From: Myxococcota bacterium
Lineage (GTDB): Bacteria > Myxococcota_A > Polyangia > Polyangiales > Polyangiaceae
Assembly: GCA_022703255.1 (NCBI GenBank)
Contig: JAKLDZ010000007.1
Span: 1 to 36,621, forward strand
DNA length: 36,621 nucleotides
Direction of reading: 5' to 3'
Part shown: piece by piece, positions 1 through 7,718 of the stretch
Numbering within the stretch: the first letter of the stretch is position 1
Layout: each line of letters opens with the position of its first letter
Position numbers and translations under genes: made by a program
Notes under the pieces: generated by a model
The model's database searches: none
What the model was told of the DNA's origin: nothing
What the model saw: the letters and a program-made list of their open reading frames with translations, nothing else

Positions 1-43
1 ACCGGACGTTGTGGCACGAATTGCCGCCGCCCCCTCGCCCGCC

Positions 44-57
44 TCGCCTCGGGGCGA
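44..57 (-). terminator. Weak hairpin downstream of the first gene
   Basis: TCGCC (44-48) pairs with GGCGA (53-57) around a TCGG loop, about 30 bases past the stop of the leftward gene ending at 90. Flanking CCTCGC and GCGAGG give a competing stem. No U-run follows, so this is at best a weak or Rho-assisted 3' end. In DNA this GC-rich it could be chance. Confidence 0.2.
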
Positions 58-89
58 AGCGAGGGACGGCGGGGGAGCCGGCGGGGTGG

Positions 90-2018
90 CTACTTGACGC
101 GATACGCAGCGGAGCACTGGGCCGAGACGATCTCGGTGGCGGAGTGCTTGACGGTCGTCGCACCGGTTGCGGGATCGTACACGCACAGGTCCATGCACCC
201 GAGCTGCCCGCCGTAGCTGTCGCACGCCCACTGCTTGGAAGCGGGGAGAGGGTTCGACGTGGAGGGCAACACCGTCATCGGGCCGCTCACGGAGGTTCCG
301 GGTTGCGGGGCGACATTGACGCACACGTTGCAGGGGAACTCGACGAGCGGCTGGACGTCGGCCGGATTGGGCGCGGTGTAGGCCGGGCCGGGGACCGGCT
401 TGGACGGGGGGTCCTGCGAGAGACACTGCTGCACGAACTGCTGCGGATTGGAGATCGTGCTCCCCGACCAGGTGGTCATGGGGCCGTAGGTTCCCTCGTC
501 CACATACGTCATCGTGCCATAAGGCCCCTGGCTCGTGTTGACTGCAGGCGACTCTCCCCACCTCAGCATCGAGGTTCCGGCGGTCTTGGCGGCCTTGGTG
601 GCAGGCCACTCGGCCAGGGGGGCACCGGCCTTGGGGTGGACATCCACGACGGTGACATCGCCGAACGGGGTATCGACCTTGATCACGAGGTCGAGTCCCA
701 CGGCGACTTCGACGGAGCCATTGACCGAGACGGAGGACGGCATGCGAATCTGGGCGAGATTCTCGCGGGAATCGGCGACATCGATGACGGGATTCATGCT
801 CTCCGCTGCGACGACGTCGAACTGGCCCTGGTATTCCCCGCGGATGGTGGGTTTGACCCAGACCGTTGCCTGGGTGACGTTGAACGGGCCGGAGAGCAGT
901 GGCTTCGGGAGCAGCTTCTTGAAGTTGTAGGAGACGTTGGCCGACGCCGTCAGGACTGCGCTGTCGCCGGCTTCCGGGATGGTTCGGGCGCGGGAGAGCT
1001 CGAGATCGGGGCGCCCGTGATTCCTGCTGGCCTCGCCGCTGACAGGCACCCAGACGTCGCCGGAGCCGCGTGTACCGAAGGCGATCTGGCTGACCCAGCC
1101 GGTGGGAGCGGAGGTGGGAGAGGAGGCCAGTACCGACTCGATCGCCTCGCCCGGATACCGTCCCGCGGTGTCACCCATCCACCACTCGGCCGGCCCGGGC
1201 ACCGGCGCGAGGCCTCGCACGTAGAGCGGAGTGTGGGTCTTGCTGCCGGTGAGAGCCGGCATGTTCGCCTTGTAGGTGGCCGAGGGAGTGACGGTGAGCG
1301 GGCCGATGGGGGTGTAGATCGGGAAGGAGGGGAGGGAGAAGTTGGTGGAGTTGCTCTGTCCCTCGGAGTGGAACAGCAGTCCATACGAGCGCAGCACGGG
1401 GAGGTTTCCGAGCATCTTGCCGGCAGAAGCGGAGTCGACGAGGGTGGCAGTGATTCGCTGGGTGGGCGGGTTGACGCAGCCGAAGAAGGGCGCGCAGACC
1501 TGCATTTGGCGCCAGGCCTTGACGGTCTTGGTGGTCTTGCTGAAGGACTCGAAGCCCACGCGCTGAGTTGCGGAGAAGCCGTGATTCGGGAGCGCTTGCG
1601 CCTTGGCCTCGGTGTTCGCGAGATCCTTGAGCAGGCACAGGCCCGCCTCACCGATGCGACGCCCGCGAGCTCCGTAGCCGTTGGTGTGCACGTCCTTCGG
1701 AGCCACGTTCGTCGGCGGCTTGTTTGTCACACCCGTGAAAACCTCGAAGTCGGTGCTCGTCGACTTGCACGACTTGGCCGTGCAGCTCGCCCCGGGGAGC
1801 TTGCACAGCAGATCGAGCACCGGGTTCTGCGCGGTCGTGCAGGTTGCGGTCGAGGTGACGGCGTCGCCCGACGGCGTGCTGACCGCCCCCTCGGCCGCCT
1901 CGGTGTTCTCTTCGAGCTGATCGGGGGAGACGTCCGTGGCCACGGCACACCCGGCGGATGCGCAGGCGACAACGACGGAGAGGGTGGGGACGATGGCGGC
2001 GAGAGAATAGGAACGCAT
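90..2018 (-). CDS. Exported protein of unknown function, probable lipoprotein
   Basis: The product is 642 residues. The ATG at 2018 was chosen because GGAG lies about 10 bases upstream and it gives a clean signal sequence (MRSYSLAAIVPTLSVVVAC...). A lipobox-like VVAC puts the lipidated Cys at position 19, with Cys24 as an alternative; reading further upstream only adds an Arg/Pro-rich stretch. The mature protein starts with a Glu/Asp/Ser-rich stalk. It continues with a long region of short hydrophobic alternations typical of beta structure, and scattered Cys pairs near both ends (CNVC, then several Cys in the last 60 residues). I recognise no enzyme motif and no family. It is divergent from the Cys-rich gene at 2296; the shared gap holds two dyads. 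Its role at the cell surface is inference. Confidence 0.75.
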   Translation of the reverse strand: MRSYSLAAIVPTLSVVVACASAGCAVATDVSPDQLEENTEAAEGAVSTPSGDAVTSTATCTTAQNPVLDLLCKLPGASCTAKSCKSTSTDFEVFTGVTNKPPTNVAPKDVHTNGYGARGRRIGEAGLCLLKDLANTEAKAQALPNHGFSATQRVGFESFSKTTKTVKAWRQMQVCAPFFGCVNPPTQRITATLVDSASAGKMLGNLPVLRSYGLLFHSEGQSNSTNFSLPSFPIYTPIGPLTVTPSATYKANMPALTGSKTHTPLYVRGLAPVPGPAEWWMGDTAGRYPGEAIESVLASSPTSAPTGWVSQIAFGTRGSGDVWVPVSGEASRNHGRPDLELSRARTIPEAGDSAVLTASANVSYNFKKLLPKPLLSGPFNVTQATVWVKPTIRGEYQGQFDVVAAESMNPVIDVADSRENLAQIRMPSSVSVNGSVEVAVGLDLVIKVDTPFGDVTVVDVHPKAGAPLAEWPATKAAKTAGTSMLRWGESPAVNTSQGPYGTMTYVDEGTYGPMTTWSGSTISNPQQFVQQCLSQDPPSKPVPGPAYTAPNPADVQPLVEFPCNVCVNVAPQPGTSVSGPMTVLPSTSNPLPASKQWACDSYGGQLGCMDLCVYDPATGATTVKHSATEIVSAQCSAAYRVK

Positions 2019-2103
2019 GTTCGAGTCTCCAAGTGGGAGGGTGAGATGCGGGTCAGTGCAGCGGAGTCGACGGTTTGAGATGCGTCGCCCGGCACGCCCC
2101 TCC

Positions 2104-2135
2104 CTGGAGCAGCCCGCGTGCCACGCGGGCTCCAG
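2104..2135. other. Strong bulged hairpin in divergent intergenic region
   Basis: GCCCGCG (2112-2118) pairs perfectly with CGCGGGC (2124-2130) around loop TGCCA. CTGGA (2104-2108) then pairs with TCCAG (2131-2135), leaving GCA bulged on one side. The 12 base pairs are all Watson-Crick. It lies 86 bases upstream of the leftward start at 2018 and 160 bases upstream of the rightward start at 2296, so it could be a leader hairpin, a small RNA or a regulatory dyad. It does not follow any gene end, so it is not an ordinary terminator. Confidence 0.55.
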
Positions 2136-2208
2136 CGGCCATTTCCGCGGATTCGCGGTCGTCGGTGCGGCCCATTGTCCTGCCCGCCGGACGTTCGGGG
2201 CCGGATCG

Positions 2209-2228
2209 CTGTCCGGTGTTCCGGACAG
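2209..2228. promoter_or_regulatory. Perfect 8-bp inverted repeat, candidate operator
   Basis: CTGTCCGG (2209-2216) is the exact reverse complement of CCGGACAG (2221-2228), with a TGTT spacer. It lies 67 bases upstream of the start at 2296, in the gap between two divergent genes for exported proteins. The size and spacing suit a dimeric repressor site, though a hairpin is equally possible. No regulator gene is adjacent. Confidence 0.4.
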
Positions 2229-2295
2229 TGGCGGCGCGAGGCGACGGTGGACCGCAGCTCTTGCGGGACTCACGCGGGTCACCTACCGTGGTCCC

Positions 2296-3165
2296 ATGAT
2301 CGAGACGCTCCGCTCCTCGCTCTCGTACCTGGCCGCAATTGCCGTGACCGTCTCCTGCACCGCCGACTGCTCCCCGCAACCATCGTCCCGTCAGCAGTCG
2401 GGGCCGGTCACCGGCATGGGCGTGGCGCCCGGCGTCGGCATCATCGAGTGCGGCCCGATCCCCTGCGACGTGAGGACCGGGGCGTGCGTGCACTTCGGCG
2501 GCAAGCCCCCGCAGTGCGTGCCGAAGGCGCAGCGCGACGGCTACGCCAGCGGTGGCCGGATGGAAGACGCGGTGCTCGACTGCGATCAGGATGCGGACTG
2601 CGGTCCGGGCGAGCGCTGCTGTGCGGGGCAATACTGGGGCGGAACCGGACCGCACGTGCACATGTGCGTCCGGGAGCGCTGCCAGGATGCGATCGCGTGC
2701 AGGCCGGCGACGGGCTGTCCGGCCGGGTTGGCCTGCGCCCCGCAGGGGGTTTCGGGCGACATGCACTGCGTGCCGGCGATGAGAGGAGTCGCTTGCGGCA
2801 ACGGGCGTTGCGGAGGCGCGACACCGGTCTGCTGCTGGGACTACACGAGAAACCGCGGGGGGTGCATGGCGGAGCCTGGGCGGAGCGCGGTATGCACGGG
2901 AGACGACGAGAATCGGATTCGGTGTCGTGGTCGGAGTGACTGCGGAGGATACGATTGCTGCCAGTACATGGCGCGATCGTCGGACTGTGCGAGCAGTTGT
3001 CCCGGAGCGGCGATTGGAGTGCTGTGCCAGACGATGGCGGATTGCCCACCCGAGGGGCCCGGCCCGGGCGGAGCGCGTCAACGATACGATCGCTGCGAGA
3101 ACGGCTACTGCACCGGGAAGCTGTGCAACATGACGGGAGCGTGGGAGCCGTGTGACGGAATGTGA
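2296..3165 (+). CDS. Cys-rich secreted protein, probable lipoprotein
   Basis: The product is 289 residues. The start ATG at 2296 gives a short hydrophobic leader (LSYLAAIAVTVSC) ending at a possible lipidation Cys. The frame is open further upstream, but that would run through the two intergenic dyads. After a Ser/Gln/Pro-rich linker, about 200 residues carry more than 25 Cys, many in CC pairs (ERCCAG, VCCWD, DCCQY) and in C-x(5)-C spacings such as CDQDADC. This matches the disulfide-rich modules common in myxobacterial surface proteins; no exact family or catalytic motif is recognisable. The Cys content implies folding outside the cytoplasm. Confidence 0.75.
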   Translation: MIETLRSSLSYLAAIAVTVSCTADCSPQPSSRQQSGPVTGMGVAPGVGIIECGPIPCDVRTGACVHFGGKPPQCVPKAQRDGYASGGRMEDAVLDCDQDADCGPGERCCAGQYWGGTGPHVHMCVRERCQDAIACRPATGCPAGLACAPQGVSGDMHCVPAMRGVACGNGRCGGATPVCCWDYTRNRGGCMAEPGRSAVCTGDDENRIRCRGRSDCGGYDCCQYMARSSDCASSCPGAAIGVLCQTMADCPPEGPGPGGARQRYDRCENGYCTGKLCNMTGAWEPCDGM

Positions 3166-3279
3166 CCGCTCCCCTCCCCTCCCCCTCGTCTCGACTCAGG
3201 AATTCTTGCAGCCCTCTGCTCGAATGCCGTCCGACGACGCGGTTGGCAACGCGGAGCCGCTGAAGTACGGTCTCGATCC

Positions 3280-4548
3280 ATGTCGTCGAATCGCCCGTCA
3301 ACTGGGTCCCAAGAGCTTCCGCACGCACCCATCGAGGTTTCGCGCCGGCAGATGCTCCTGGGTATCCTTCCCGCCGCAGGGCTGATGGCGCCAGGAGTGT
3401 ACGTCCAGGAGACCGCGGTCGGACGCCCACCGATCCAGGCGGCGGACTGCACGACCACGGGTTTCGTCGGGATTACGGCCGTCAACTACCTCGCAGGGGC
3501 GGGCAAGACGATCGCGATTCCTGCGGACCGGTCCGTGGGGAGCTATGCGGAGCTCGCGGCCGCCTATGGGGCGCTTCCGCAGCAGACCTCGGGCATGAAT
3601 CCCGATCAGTACCAGCGCGTGCGAGCCTTTCACCTCGCCGTTCGAGGGTACTTCGACAACGGCGGAACCCGGGCATGGATTGCGCCCGCGAGGTCTGCGG
3701 CGGCAGGGGACGTCCGCGCGGCCCTGTTGCGGCTCACGAGCAGGCACGACGTCTCCGTGGTGGCGGTGCCGGGGCTCGTCGCCGCCGACGTCAGGACTGC
3801 GATCCACGACTGCTGCAGCGCAGCCGATGCGGTGGGGGTCATCGACGGGCTCGAGGCTCCGTCGTCGTGGAACCGGCGCGAGGCGGTGCTGGGTTCCCCC
3901 TGCTCGAGCCCCGCGCTGGCCGCGTTCGTCCCCTGGCTGCGCGTCCTCGACCCCGCGAGCGGCAAGCCCGTCTCGCAGCCTCCCAGCGGGCACGTGTGCG
4001 GACTGCTTGCGAAGACTGCCTCGCAGCGCGGAGTGTGGAAGGCGGCCGCAGGACTGACCGCTTCGCTCAGCGGGATCGCCGGATTGACCACCACGCTGAC
4101 CTCCACGCAGAAGGACCAGCTCGGTCCCCTCGGGCTCAACCCGCTCGTGCCTGCGACGAGCGGAGGCCAGATCGTCGTGTGGGGCGGCCGCACCCTGGCC
4201 GACGATCCGGAGCGCAAGTATCTTGCGGTGGTCCGGCTGCGGAATCACGTTCGCCGCTCGATCATCCAGAGCACGGGCTGGGCGGTGTTCGAGCCCAGCA
4301 ACGCCGCGACGCACGCGCTGCTGGTGCAGGTCGTCACGGACTTCCTGACGGGGCTTCACCGAAGCGGAGCGTTGATGGGGGCAACCGCGCGAGAAGCGTT
4401 CTTCGTGAAGTGCGGAGTCGGGGCCACGATGACGAGCGCCGATGTCGCCAGCGGCCACAAGATCCTGGAGCTGGGCATCGCACCGTTGAAGCCCGCGGAG
4501 TTCATGATCGTCCGGGTCCGGTGGACCTCGGCCGGAGCGGGGACCTGA
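3280..4548 (+). CDS. Contractile tail sheath protein (phage tail / injection-system type), isolated
   Basis: The product is 422 residues. It has the conserved sheath start APGVYVQE (residues 37-44), then TTTGFVGI. The C-terminal half carries the diagnostic run of the family: DDPERKYLAVVRL, then RRSIIQSTGWAVFEPSN, then TGLHRSGALMGATAREAFFVKCG, ending in IGAPLKPAEF-like sequence (IAPLKPAEFMIVRV). The length suits the short sheaths of extracellular injection systems, so it looks complete. The start is uncertain: ATG 3280 adds a 35-residue extension containing SRRQMLLGILPAAGL, which resembles a twin-arginine signal, whereas ATG 3385 would begin exactly at the canonical MAPGVYV. Neither has a strong Shine-Dalgarno; 3385 has a weak AGGG. 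No tube, baseplate, spike or AAA+ gene is visible in the window, so what it assembles with is unknown. Confidence 0.88.
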   Translation: MSSNRPSTGSQELPHAPIEVSRRQMLLGILPAAGLMAPGVYVQETAVGRPPIQAADCTTTGFVGITAVNYLAGAGKTIAIPADRSVGSYAELAAAYGALPQQTSGMNPDQYQRVRAFHLAVRGYFDNGGTRAWIAPARSAAAGDVRAALLRLTSRHDVSVVAVPGLVAADVRTAIHDCCSAADAVGVIDGLEAPSSWNRREAVLGSPCSSPALAAFVPWLRVLDPASGKPVSQPPSGHVCGLLAKTASQRGVWKAAAGLTASLSGIAGLTTTLTSTQKDQLGPLGLNPLVPATSGGQIVVWGGRTLADDPERKYLAVVRLRNHVRRSIIQSTGWAVFEPSNAATHALLVQVVTDFLTGLHRSGALMGATAREAFFVKCGVGATMTSADVASGHKILELGIAPLKPAEFMIVRVRWTSAGAGT

Positions 4549-4590
4549 TCCGCGGGGAGCGGTCGAAACGGGGACCGGCCACGGCGCGGC

Positions 4591-5373
4591 TCACGCGTCG
4601 AGGTGCTTCATCTGCCGCAGGCGCGCCGTTGCCGCGGCGCGTATTTCGGGGTTCGTGTCGGGACCGTTCACGGTCATTCGCAGCTCGGAGCGCAGCAGCA
4701 GCGCCACCAGGGGCACGCCGATGTCGGCAGGGGTGTAGGGGTTGAGCACGATGGCGACGCGCACGCGTCGGCGCACGTTCCAACGCGGGTGACGCACGAT
4801 CTCCTGGATGATCTCGAGCCGCAGGGGACGCCGCGCTGCGAGGCGCACGATGTCGTCCTCCGTGGTCATCGGATTGGCCAGCACGTTGCGCAGGACCGCC
4901 GGGTGGGGATCGAGCAGCAGCTTGTCGAACATGCGTCGGTCGGGACGCCGTGCGAGGGCCTTGCGCTCGCCGAGGGTCAGGGGTCTGCCTGCGCCGTAGT
5001 CGGGCACGCGAGGCGCCTCGACGTGGTCCTCGTCGGGAGGACCGCTGCGGTCGGCGACATGGAGCAGCGCACGAACGGGTGATGCGGGCTCCTCGGCGAG
5101 ACAACGGCGCATGCCGTCGAGCAGGGTCTGGTTCGCGGGGTCCTGGACCAGGGCAGACAGGGCGACGAGAAGGGTTCGCGCGGGCTCTGCGCCGCCGCGC
5201 GCGCGTGCGCAGATCCACTCGAGCATACGGACGGCGGTGAGGGGGGTCACGGAAGCGAGCTGGTCGCGCAGGTACGCGATGCGCAGGGTCTGGCTCGAGA
5301 GCGACGAGAGGGTACGGAGCAGGCTGTCGGCCAGGTGGGCATCCAGTTGCTCTCGCTCGCTGCTCGGTTTCAC
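4591..5373 (-). CDS. HEAT-like repeat protein of unknown function
   Basis: The product is 260 residues and appears cytoplasmic, with no signal or membrane segment. The start is the GTG at 5373 and no clear ribosome site is seen. The sequence is alpha-helical and Leu/Arg-rich. The second half shows repeated helical units of about 25-30 residues built on the theme hPxVLRxVLANPMTTxDDIVRLA, with variants LRLEIIQEIVRHP and VAIVLNPYTPADIGVPLV. This resembles HEAT or leucine-rich-variant solenoids, which usually bind other proteins. It converges on the tail sheath gene and diverges from the gene at 5461. Nothing ties it functionally to the sheath. Fold assignment is moderate; function is unknown. 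Confidence 0.7.
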   Translation of the reverse strand: MKPSSEREQLDAHLADSLLRTLSSLSSQTLRIAYLRDQLASVTPLTAVRMLEWICARARGGAEPARTLLVALSALVQDPANQTLLDGMRRCLAEEPASPVRALLHVADRSGPPDEDHVEAPRVPDYGAGRPLTLGERKALARRPDRRMFDKLLLDPHPAVLRNVLANPMTTEDDIVRLAARRPLRLEIIQEIVRHPRWNVRRRVRVAIVLNPYTPADIGVPLVALLLRSELRMTVNGPDTNPEIRAAATARLRQMKHLDA

Positions 5374-5448
5374 GGGGCAAGTCTAGGCGAAGGGAGACCG
5401 GAAGCACCACAGCCCTCGGGAACCGCTCGCTTCGAGCCGGAATCCCGA

Positions 5449-5454
5449 TATAGT
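5449..5454 (+). promoter_or_regulatory. -10 element TATAGT, probable leaderless start
   Basis: TATAGT (5 of 6 matches to the sigma-70 -10 consensus) ends 6 bases before the GTG at 5461. A start of transcription about 7 bases downstream would fall on the first base of that GTG, and no Shine-Dalgarno is present. An in-frame TGA (5455-5457) excludes an upstream start. No good -35 is seen at 16-18 bases. Confidence 0.45.
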
Positions 5455-5460
5455 TGAAGT

Positions 5461-6045
5461 GTGTGGTCCGTCCCCTCCGCCATACCGGCCGTGCCGCAAC
5501 ACGCGCGGGTGGCGAAGCAGTCCCTTCAACACGCCGTGAGACAGCTCAGCTCCGAGGGGAAGGAAGCGACGGCGTCGCACCTGGCCTCGGAGCTCGCCCG
5601 GTTCGAGACGCGTCAGCCGTTCGTGGGACGCACCGTGGTCGAACGATTGGCGGTGCCGCTCGACGATGTCGCCCGCGGGCTCGGGGTGCATCTGGTGCTG
5701 ACGATCTTCCTGGCGTTCGAGCACGCGTTCGGAGGGCGGCTCCGGGTGGTGAGCGAAGCGGATTGGGAGCGTGCGGAGCTGCTGTGGACGACGGACGAGG
5801 GGCTTCGCAAGGCGGATCCGACGGCCTGTCTGGAGTCCGACGACGTGGTTGCGACGTTCCAGCCGGAGCTCACGGGATACGCGCGGGGGCTGCTGGAGGA
5901 CACGATCGCGCAGCAGGATGAAGCCGTCGATCTCGACGATCTGGACGGGGTGTACCGGCTCGCGCTGCTCGAGGTGATCGCCCTGTCGTATGCGGTCGCT
6001 CCGCCGGAAGCGGGCGAGGCGGACGGGGAGACGACCGTCTGCTAG
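5461..6045 (+). CDS. Hypothetical cytoplasmic protein
   Basis: The product is 194 residues. The start is the GTG at 5461, fixed by an in-frame TGA two codons upstream, and probably leaderless. The protein is soluble and acidic toward the C-terminus, with no signal or membrane helix. It is mainly helical, for example VAKQSLQHAVRQLSSEG near the N-terminus and LLEVIALSYAVAPPEAGE near the end. I do not recognise a family or catalytic motif. It is divergent from the HEAT-like gene and 60 bases ahead of the ABC-like cluster, on the same strand. Confidence 0.65.
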   Translation: MWSVPSAIPAVPQHARVAKQSLQHAVRQLSSEGKEATASHLASELARFETRQPFVGRTVVERLAVPLDDVARGLGVHLVLTIFLAFEHAFGGRLRVVSEADWERAELLWTTDEGLRKADPTACLESDDVVATFQPELTGYARGLLEDTIAQQDEAVDLDDLDGVYRLALLEVIALSYAVAPPEAGEADGETTVC

Positions 6046-6105
6046 CGAGCCGTGCCGTCAGGTCGTGGTGGTGCCCGCCGTCGCGATGATGAATACTGGC
6101 GCCGC

Positions 6106-6777
6106 ATGACGGAACGACGCTCGCTGCTGCGCTCGATCAGACTCGCGGACTGGCGGCTCCGCGCGTCGTGGTCCTGGCGCGGTGCGGTCGTCGCGGGGGC
6201 AGCGCTCTCGGCGTTCTTCACCCTGAGCATCGTGTACCTCGCCGTGCGGGGACACGGAGCGTCGGTGGGCAACGTGCCCGCACGCGCAGCGCTGTGGATC
6301 GGATGGGCCGCCGGGGCGCTGATTGCCTGGTGGAACGCCACGGATCGTTCGCATGCCGACCGATCCGAAGGGATCTCCGCCCTCGCCCGGTGTCACGGGT
6401 TGAACGAGCGGCTGCTGCCTGCGGCGCGGGCGCTCGCCGCGTGGTGGCGCTTGTCGCTCCTCGTCGGCGCTGCGCTGCTGCCGGTCGCGATCGCTTCGAT
6501 TGCCGCGGCGCCGGACCGCGGTCTCCTGATCGCGCGCGTCGGGGCGCTCGCCGTGCTCGCGCTGTTCGCGTTGGTGACGGGCCTGGTGGGCGGGGCGGTT
6601 GCCTCGTTGTGCGGGGCGGCAAGCCCGCGACATGGCCGGTCGCTGCTGCTCTTGATCGTGCTGCTGCCGTGGGCGATGGACGGGGTGGTGACGCAGGGGC
6701 GTGCGGGAGCGGGCTCACTGCCGGGGCTGCTGTCCGCGATCGCGACGATGGCGAGCCGGCTGGGGTCGGGCGCATGA
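6106..6777 (+). CDS. Integral membrane protein, ABC-2-like subunit of a three-gene cluster
   Basis: The product is 223 residues, starting at ATG 6106 (MTERRSLLRS). A basic N-terminus (RSIRLADWRLRASWSWRG) precedes about five hydrophobic segments, near residues 28-50, 62-76, 110-130, 140-165 and 180-196. Its last codons overlap the next gene by ATGA at 6774-6777, indicating translational coupling with the ABC-type ATPase. The small size and helix pattern suit a permease half of an ABC-2-type exporter, but there is no sequence signature, so the call rests mostly on context. It has no signal peptide and no large extracytoplasmic domain. Confidence 0.7.
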   Translation: MTERRSLLRSIRLADWRLRASWSWRGAVVAGAALSAFFTLSIVYLAVRGHGASVGNVPARAALWIGWAAGALIAWWNATDRSHADRSEGISALARCHGLNERLLPAARALAAWWRLSLLVGAALLPVAIASIAAAPDRGLLIARVGALAVLALFALVTGLVGGAVASLCGAASPRHGRSLLLLIVLLPWAMDGVVTQGRAGAGSLPGLLSAIATMASRLGSGA

Positions 6778-7718
6778 GCGACGGCACGGTGGTACACGCC
6801 CTGGGGCTGCGCGGGCATGATGCGCACGGCGCGTTGACGGGGCTCGATCTGTCGCTGCCATCGGGGACGGTGGGGTGTCTGGTGGGGGGACGCTCCGACG
6901 GGACCAGCGTGCTGGCGCGGATGCTGGCGGGCAGCGAGCGGCCCGCGAGCGGGCACCTGATCGTGGGCGGGCTTCCGCCGTGGTGGTCGGCCTCGACGCG
7001 AGCGCGGATCGGGGCCTTGCTCGACGAGCCGGAGCTGGCGGACGTGGGGACGGTGCGTGAGCTGCTGGCGCTGGCGCGCAGACTGCGCGGCGATTCGCCC
7101 GAGCGCGAGAGCTGGTTCGAGGCGATCGGAGCGTCGTCGCTGCTGCGCAGGCCCATCGGCGGGCTCGATCGCAGGGAAGTGCGGACCGTGGGGCTCGCGC
7201 TTGCGTTGTCGGCGCCCGCGCCGCTCCTGGTCGTGCTTCACGAGCCGCTGGCCGACGTCGTGAAGGCCGACGCGACGGTGCTGCGCGAGGTGTTGCACCG
7301 TCGTGCGAGTGAGGGGGCGTGCGTGCTGGTGCTGACGGCATCGGCGGCCGACGCAGCGGCGCTGGCGGACGACGTGGCGACGCTGAAGCAGGGGCGAGTC
7401 GATCGGGCGGTGGGGGCACCGGACACGGACGAGCTGGCACCTGGGGCGGAGATCGAGCTGCGGGTGTGGACGGACAAGCCGCGCCAGGTTGCGGCCGCGC
7501 TCGCGGGGGAGACGTCGGTAGCGGCGTTGTCGTTCTCGGCGAGTGACGACTCTGTGCCGGTGGCGGTGCGGAGCAGGGAGCTGGCAGCGAGCGCGAAGGC
7601 CGTGGCGCGGGTGTGCCTGGAGTGCGGCGCGGAGCTGCGGGCGATGCAGGCGGTAGCGCCCGGAGGCCGCGCGATGCACGACGCGGGCGGGCAATCCCCG
7701 CGGAAGGCGGCGCCATGA
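6774..7718 (+). CDS. ABC transporter ATPase-like protein with degenerate active site
   Basis: The product is 314 residues; ATG 6774 overlaps the upstream stop and its own stop overlaps the next gene by ATGA. The ABC layout is recognisable: a P-loop region, a central helical stretch, signature, switch and a C-terminal extension (about residues 220-314). The key residues are changed. The Walker A reads GGRSDGTS, with Thr in place of the catalytic Lys. The signature reads IGGLDRREVR instead of LSGGQ. The Walker B reads LLVVLHEP, with His in place of Asp, although Glu remains. The switch His is absent (VLVLTASAAD). The reading frame is intact and coupled to two membrane proteins, so this looks like a retained pseudo-ATPase rather than decay. 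ATP binding or hydrolysis would need testing. Confidence 0.8.
   Translation: MSDGTVVHALGLRGHDAHGALTGLDLSLPSGTVGCLVGGRSDGTSVLARMLAGSERPASGHLIVGGLPPWWSASTRARIGALLDEPELADVGTVRELLALARRLRGDSPERESWFEAIGASSLLRRPIGGLDRREVRTVGLALALSAPAPLLVVLHEPLADVVKADATVLREVLHRRASEGACVLVLTASAADAAALADDVATLKQGRVDRAVGAPDTDELAPGAEIELRVWTDKPRQVAAALAGETSVAALSFSASDDSVPVAVRSRELAASAKAVARVCLECGAELRAMQAVAPGGRAMHDAGGQSPRKAAP

Noticed and set aside
12..24. Sigma-54-like TGGCAC...TTGC
   Set aside because: The spacing is only 8 bases between the GG and GC elements instead of 10, and no enhancer-type regulator is nearby.
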